From AM-2324 sp042091035 (lineage in GTDB: Bacteria; Bacteroidota; Bacteroidia; Chitinophagales; Saprospiraceae): a DNA stretch of 8,873 bases. Shown piece by piece: positions 6,324 to 8,873 of the stretch. A program made the position numbers and the translations under genes. Below the pieces are notes generated by a model. The model searched no databases, was not told the DNA's origin, and saw nothing but the letters and a program-made list of their open reading frames with translations. The DNA is taken from contig JBELIG010000127.1 in assembly GCA_042091035.1 (NCBI GenBank), positions 1 to 8,873 on the forward strand, read 5' to 3'. Positions within the stretch are counted from its first letter, which is position 1, and each line of letters begins with the position of its first letter.

Positions 6324-7799
6324 CTACATCCATTCTTTTTTAGAGTTTTCAACCTGGAATATCACGAAATCCCTAAGGTTTTCAGCCTCTGAAAGGTTTA
6401 TGAAAGGGATGGTCATAGAGCCTGCTGCAGAATAAAGCAATACATTTGTCAGCTGTCTTCTTTTTTGTATTGGACTTTGTTTTAGACCTATGCTTTGAAT
6501 ATTTTTCCATTCCATCATAGCTCCTTTGTGTGTGAGAACCCCTTGGTCAATCCTAATACCTTCTTTATAGATACTTATCTTAAAGTTTCTGTAGTAAAAA
6601 ATAGACCAGAATATTGAAAAAAGAATCCAAATAAAACTGATGATTATACCTCTTAATAATTGGTCAAGGTTGCTTATCATTATTATGAAAAGCGGAAGGA
6701 AGGTCATTGCTAATACCTGTCTGATTATAATAAGTTTACTCACTTTTATTTCCTGGTAGCTACTTGTATCAATAGATGGGAATACATTTTTTGCAATACT
6801 AAAAATACTGCTAGGATTTAATCCTGGTACAAAGATTGATTTTTTAATATTCACTATTATACTTGAGGCCTGAAATATATTCAGATTTGCTAGGCTTAGC
6901 TTTCGTTGTAAGTAATTTGATGACCATCTTAACATCTGAATCTTAGACAAGGATATTGTAGTTTGTTTTTTATTCAACAAACCTTTAGTGAGCTTGTATC
7001 CTTTTCTAGAGAAGATCAGTTTTAGATCAAAATTTTGCAAAACTACAACTAGAATAGATCCAAGGATAGAAAGTATCAATAGAATAAGCAGTAGGATTAG
7101 AGACGCATAGAAACCGCTTCGCTCGATAACTCCATAGGATTCTTCGATGAAGTTGTCTGTCGCCTTTTCAAAGATTTCGCTGATTTCCCCATAAATTGTA
7201 AATCCAAAGGCAACAATAATACCCGCAGTTCGAAGGTGGTTTTGTACCAAGCCAATTTTAAGCAAATCTAGTATCTCTAAACGATGTAAGGTTATTTCTT
7301 CAACTTCTTCAGTATAGGCCTCGTCCATTTCTGGTTTGAGCTCACCACGTTTTAGGTATAGAAATGATCGCAGCTTTTCTGCATCCTTTAGTGTAAGTGC
7401 ATCTATATGAATTTCCTTGTTTGCACTGCCTGCCGTATCTATATCAAGTTGAACGACATTAAAGATCTTATGAAGTGGATTCTGTGAGAAATCTATAGTC
7501 TGGATTCGTTCAACTGGAATCGATATATTACTTTTTACTAGCCAGCCTTTTCGTATATGAAAGTGGGTGTTATCTACAAAATAGAAGAATCTATAATAGG
7601 ACATTATGGAGCTGACAGCAGATACAATACTGATTGCAATAAGCGCTATACCCACATAGTCGATTTTTTCGCCCTTGGGGTTAAGTATCAAAACGATAAG
7701 GATGGGAAGGGATTGCCTAAGGATAAGTCTTATGACTTTGTACAAAATGAGTAGAATGGCAACCGGTGACTGTCTTTTTGCCTCCTTAAATTCATTCAT
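6324..7799 (-). CDS. ydbT: YdbT-like membrane protein with three bPH2 domains
   Basis: A 491-residue inner-membrane protein of the YdbT type. Three bacterial PH (bPH2) domains alternate with hydrophobic segments: domain 1 at about 69-148 (SIPVERIQTIDFSQNPLHKIF), domain 2 at about 258-335 (SLSKIQMLRWSSNYLQRKL) and domain 3 at about 403-480 (EWKNIQSIGLKQSPIQKRR). Each has the family's I-Q core followed by a basic or leucine-rich segment. Likely membrane helices lie near 29-40, 49-68, 190-207, 230-254, 357-376 and 383-402. The biochemical role of the family is not established; in Bacillus subtilis the ydbS-ydbT pair belongs to the sigma-W cell-envelope stress regulon and has been linked to bacteriocin resistance. 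The start at 7799 overlaps the end of the YdbS-like gene by 8 nt, indicating translational coupling, and is preceded by an AAAGGAAT sequence resembling a Shine-Dalgarno site, unusual in this phylum. It is the last gene of the mfd run. Confidence 0.85.
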   Translation of the reverse strand: MNEFKEAKRQSPVAILLILYKVIRLILRQSLPILIVLILNPKGEKIDYVGIALIAISIVSAVSSIMSYYRFFYFVDNTHFHIRKGWLVKSNISIPVERIQTIDFSQNPLHKIFNVVQLDIDTAGSANKEIHIDALTLKDAEKLRSFLYLKRGELKPEMDEAYTEEVEEITLHRLEILDLLKIGLVQNHLRTAGIIVAFGFTIYGEISEIFEKATDNFIEESYGVIERSGFYASLILLLILLILSILGSILVVVLQNFDLKLIFSRKGYKLTKGLLNKKQTTISLSKIQMLRWSSNYLQRKLSLANLNIFQASSIIVNIKKSIFVPGLNPSSIFSIAKNVFPSIDTSSYQEIKVSKLIIIRQVLAMTFLPLFIIMISNLDQLLRGIIISFIWILFSIFWSIFYYRNFKISIYKEGIRIDQGVLTHKGAMMEWKNIQSIGLKQSPIQKRRQLTNVLLYSAAGSMTIPFINLSEAENLRDFVIFQVENSKKEWM

Positions 7800-8328
7800 T
7801 TGTATTCCTTTTTAAGGTGCCTGTTTTATCTCCAATTAATTGTTTTAGGCGAATTGCATCTTCCATAGATAGCCCCGGAATAGTTAAGTCACTAGATTGA
7901 CCTCCTGCAGTGAATATTCTTAATTTGCCGATATTAAAATAGCGCTCCAATGGACCTTGGTGAACACTAGCATGCTGTATCCTGTTGAAGGGGATAATCA
8001 TTCTTTTGGTCCAGAAGAAACCTTGTTGGAAGTATATATCTTTTGCACGAAGAATATATCCTTCTACATTATATTGTCTGCGTATAAGCCAAAGGTTGAA
8101 TAATAGAAGGCTTATAGGTAAGATTAGCATGAACAGAAATATTGTAATCTGAAGTGGCAGAGCAACTAGGCCAAAAGTAAGAATACAGCCTGACATAAGC
8201 CCATAAAATCCAATGCCATTAATTGATCTAACCTTAATGAATTTTTCATTCAACAGGGTAATGTCTTCCAAGTCAATTAGTGGAAGATTATCGACTTTCA
8301 TTATTTCGTTAGAAAATTCACTCTCCAT
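7792..8328 (-). CDS. ydbS: YdbS-like membrane protein with one bPH2 domain
   Basis: A small membrane protein of 178 residues from the ATG at 8328. A TTG at 8340 would add four residues and is less likely. After a polar N-terminus, two adjacent membrane helices (about 38-58 and 61-82) are followed by a single bPH2 domain (about 89-166) with the family pattern IPFNRIQHASVHQGPLERYF and a TAGGQSSDLTIPGLS segment. This architecture is that of B. subtilis YdbS, the usual partner of YdbT, and the partner gene follows with an 8-nt overlap. The two products probably act together in the cytoplasmic membrane. It starts 21 nt after the mfd stop, so it is likely read from the mfd transcript. Family assignment is good; the function in this organism is unknown. 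Confidence 0.85.
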   Translation of the reverse strand: MESEFSNEIMKVDNLPLIDLEDITLLNEKFIKVRSINGIGFYGLMSGCILTFGLVALPLQITIFLFMLILPISLLLFNLWLIRRQYNVEGYILRAKDIYFQQGFFWTKRMIIPFNRIQHASVHQGPLERYFNIGKLRIFTAGGQSSDLTIPGLSMEDAIRLKQLIGDKTGTLKRNTNE

Positions 8329-8336
8329 ATTTGTGT

Positions 8337-8349
8337 TCAATACTATTGA
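8337..8349. repeat. 13-bp dyad between mfd and ydbS
   Basis: TCAATA-C-TATTGA (8337-8349) is a perfect palindrome that fills most of the gap between the mfd stop and the ydbS ATG. Its arms equal the core of the rnc leader hairpin (TCAATA/TATTGA). A one-base centre cannot form a full RNA loop, so a DNA-level site or chance is more likely. Confidence 0.35.
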
Positions 8350-8873
8350 TTAAGCATCTCTACCTTCTTGAAGGCTATCTAGAAATGATTTTGCTGATTT
8401 TAAATTACTAATTCCCTCTTTAATAATGATTAGATTCTTTGGACTTTGTTTAAATTTTAGTCCAAGTTTATATCCATCCTTTACGATGAAATCAAACAAC
8501 TTTTTAAAGAATTCCGTTTCATAATAAAGGGACTGTGGATTTTCAACGAAGAAGCAACGCATTTTTCCATTCTTCAGAATTATGCGTTCAAAGCCTAAGT
8601 CTTTACAAATCCATCTGAGTTTTAGTCCATCAAATAATTCATATACTTGAGTAGGCAATGGCCCAAAGCGATCCGTCAATTGAACGCCAAATTGCTCCAG
8701 CTCTTCTTGAGATTTCAAGTTGTCCAATTTGGTATAAAGATTAAGTCTCTCCTGTATATTGGCAACATACTCATCTGGAATCAACATTTCAAAGTCAGTC
8801 TCCACATGTACATCCTTCACGAATGATTTCTTGGACTCCATTTCCTCTTTGAATAGATCTTTAAATTCCCGTT
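8350..8873 (-). CDS. mfd: Transcription-repair coupling factor Mfd, C-terminal part (5' end beyond window)
   Basis: The last 173 codons of Mfd; the reading frame stays open to the window edge, so the start lies beyond 8873. Mfd is a DNA translocase that removes RNA polymerase stalled at lesions and recruits UvrA for nucleotide excision repair. The visible part is the C-terminal regulatory domain (D7, TRCF family), recognised by DFEMLIPDEYVANIQERLNL, the DRFGPLPTQVYELF segment and RWICKDLGFERIILKNGKM. In studied Mfd proteins this domain masks the UvrA-binding surface until the enzyme is engaged. The ATG at 8841 is internal, because homologous sequence (EFKDLFKEE) continues upstream of it. Two bPH2 membrane-protein genes follow closely on the same strand. 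Confidence 0.93.
   Translation of the reverse strand, partial: REFKDLFKEEMESKKSFVKDVHVETDFEMLIPDEYVANIQERLNLYTKLDNLKSQEELEQFGVQLTDRFGPLPTQVYELFDGLKLRWICKDLGFERIILKNGKMRCFFVENPQSLYYETEFFKKLFDFIVKDGYKLGLKFKQSPKNLIIIKEGISNLKSAKSFLDSLQEGRDA

Noticed and set aside
7557..7754. Plus-strand open frame inside the YdbT-like gene
   Set aside because: It is antisense to the first bPH2 domain and upstream membrane helices; nothing supports expression.
8839..8841. ATG at 8841 as the start of a short mfd-like gene
   Set aside because: The frame stays open upstream to the window edge and encodes further Mfd-like sequence, so this methionine is internal.

Overview
This AT-rich window reads as a chromosomal segment of a Bacteroidota species, most likely of the Cytophagales type. 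The reasons are the acpP-fabF-rnc gene order, a large secreted protein with SprB-like repeats and a probable type IX secretion (T9SS) C-terminal domain, start codons preceded by A-rich stretches rather than Shine-Dalgarno sites, and promoter-like TTTG-N19-21-TAnnTTTG motifs typical of the Bacteroidota primary sigma factor. The species cannot be named from the sequence alone.

Layout. The left third (1-2540, + strand) is a housekeeping block: acyl carrier protein (acpP), beta-ketoacyl-ACP synthase II (fabF, with all active-site residues) and ribonuclease III (rnc). Strong hairpin/T-tract terminators follow acpP and fabF, so ACP can be made in excess of its partner enzyme and rnc probably has its own transcript or depends on read-through. 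Next, behind a good promoter and an approximately 75-nt leader containing an 11-bp direct repeat, is a single NarL/FixJ-type response regulator (2818-3474, +) with no sensor kinase beside it.

The regulator converges on a long - strand gene (3557-6145) for a secreted multi-domain protein. It has a signal peptide, an unassigned N-terminal region, a dockerin-like calcium-binding segment, a cohesin-like beta-sandwich, three SprB-like repeats and a T9SS-type C-terminus. Having dockerin-like and cohesin-like modules in one non-cellulosomal surface protein is the most unusual thing here. Its upstream region (6158-6323) carries a candidate promoter and a cluster of TGTAA/TTACA half-sites.

The right third (6324-8873, - strand) is a tight run, mfd (3' part only), then a YdbS-like and a YdbT-like membrane protein with bacterial PH (bPH2) domains. 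The spacing (short gap, then an 8-nt overlap) suggests one operon that links a DNA repair/transcription factor to a membrane-protein pair. I found no RNA genes, insertion sequences, CRISPR arrays or prophage genes.
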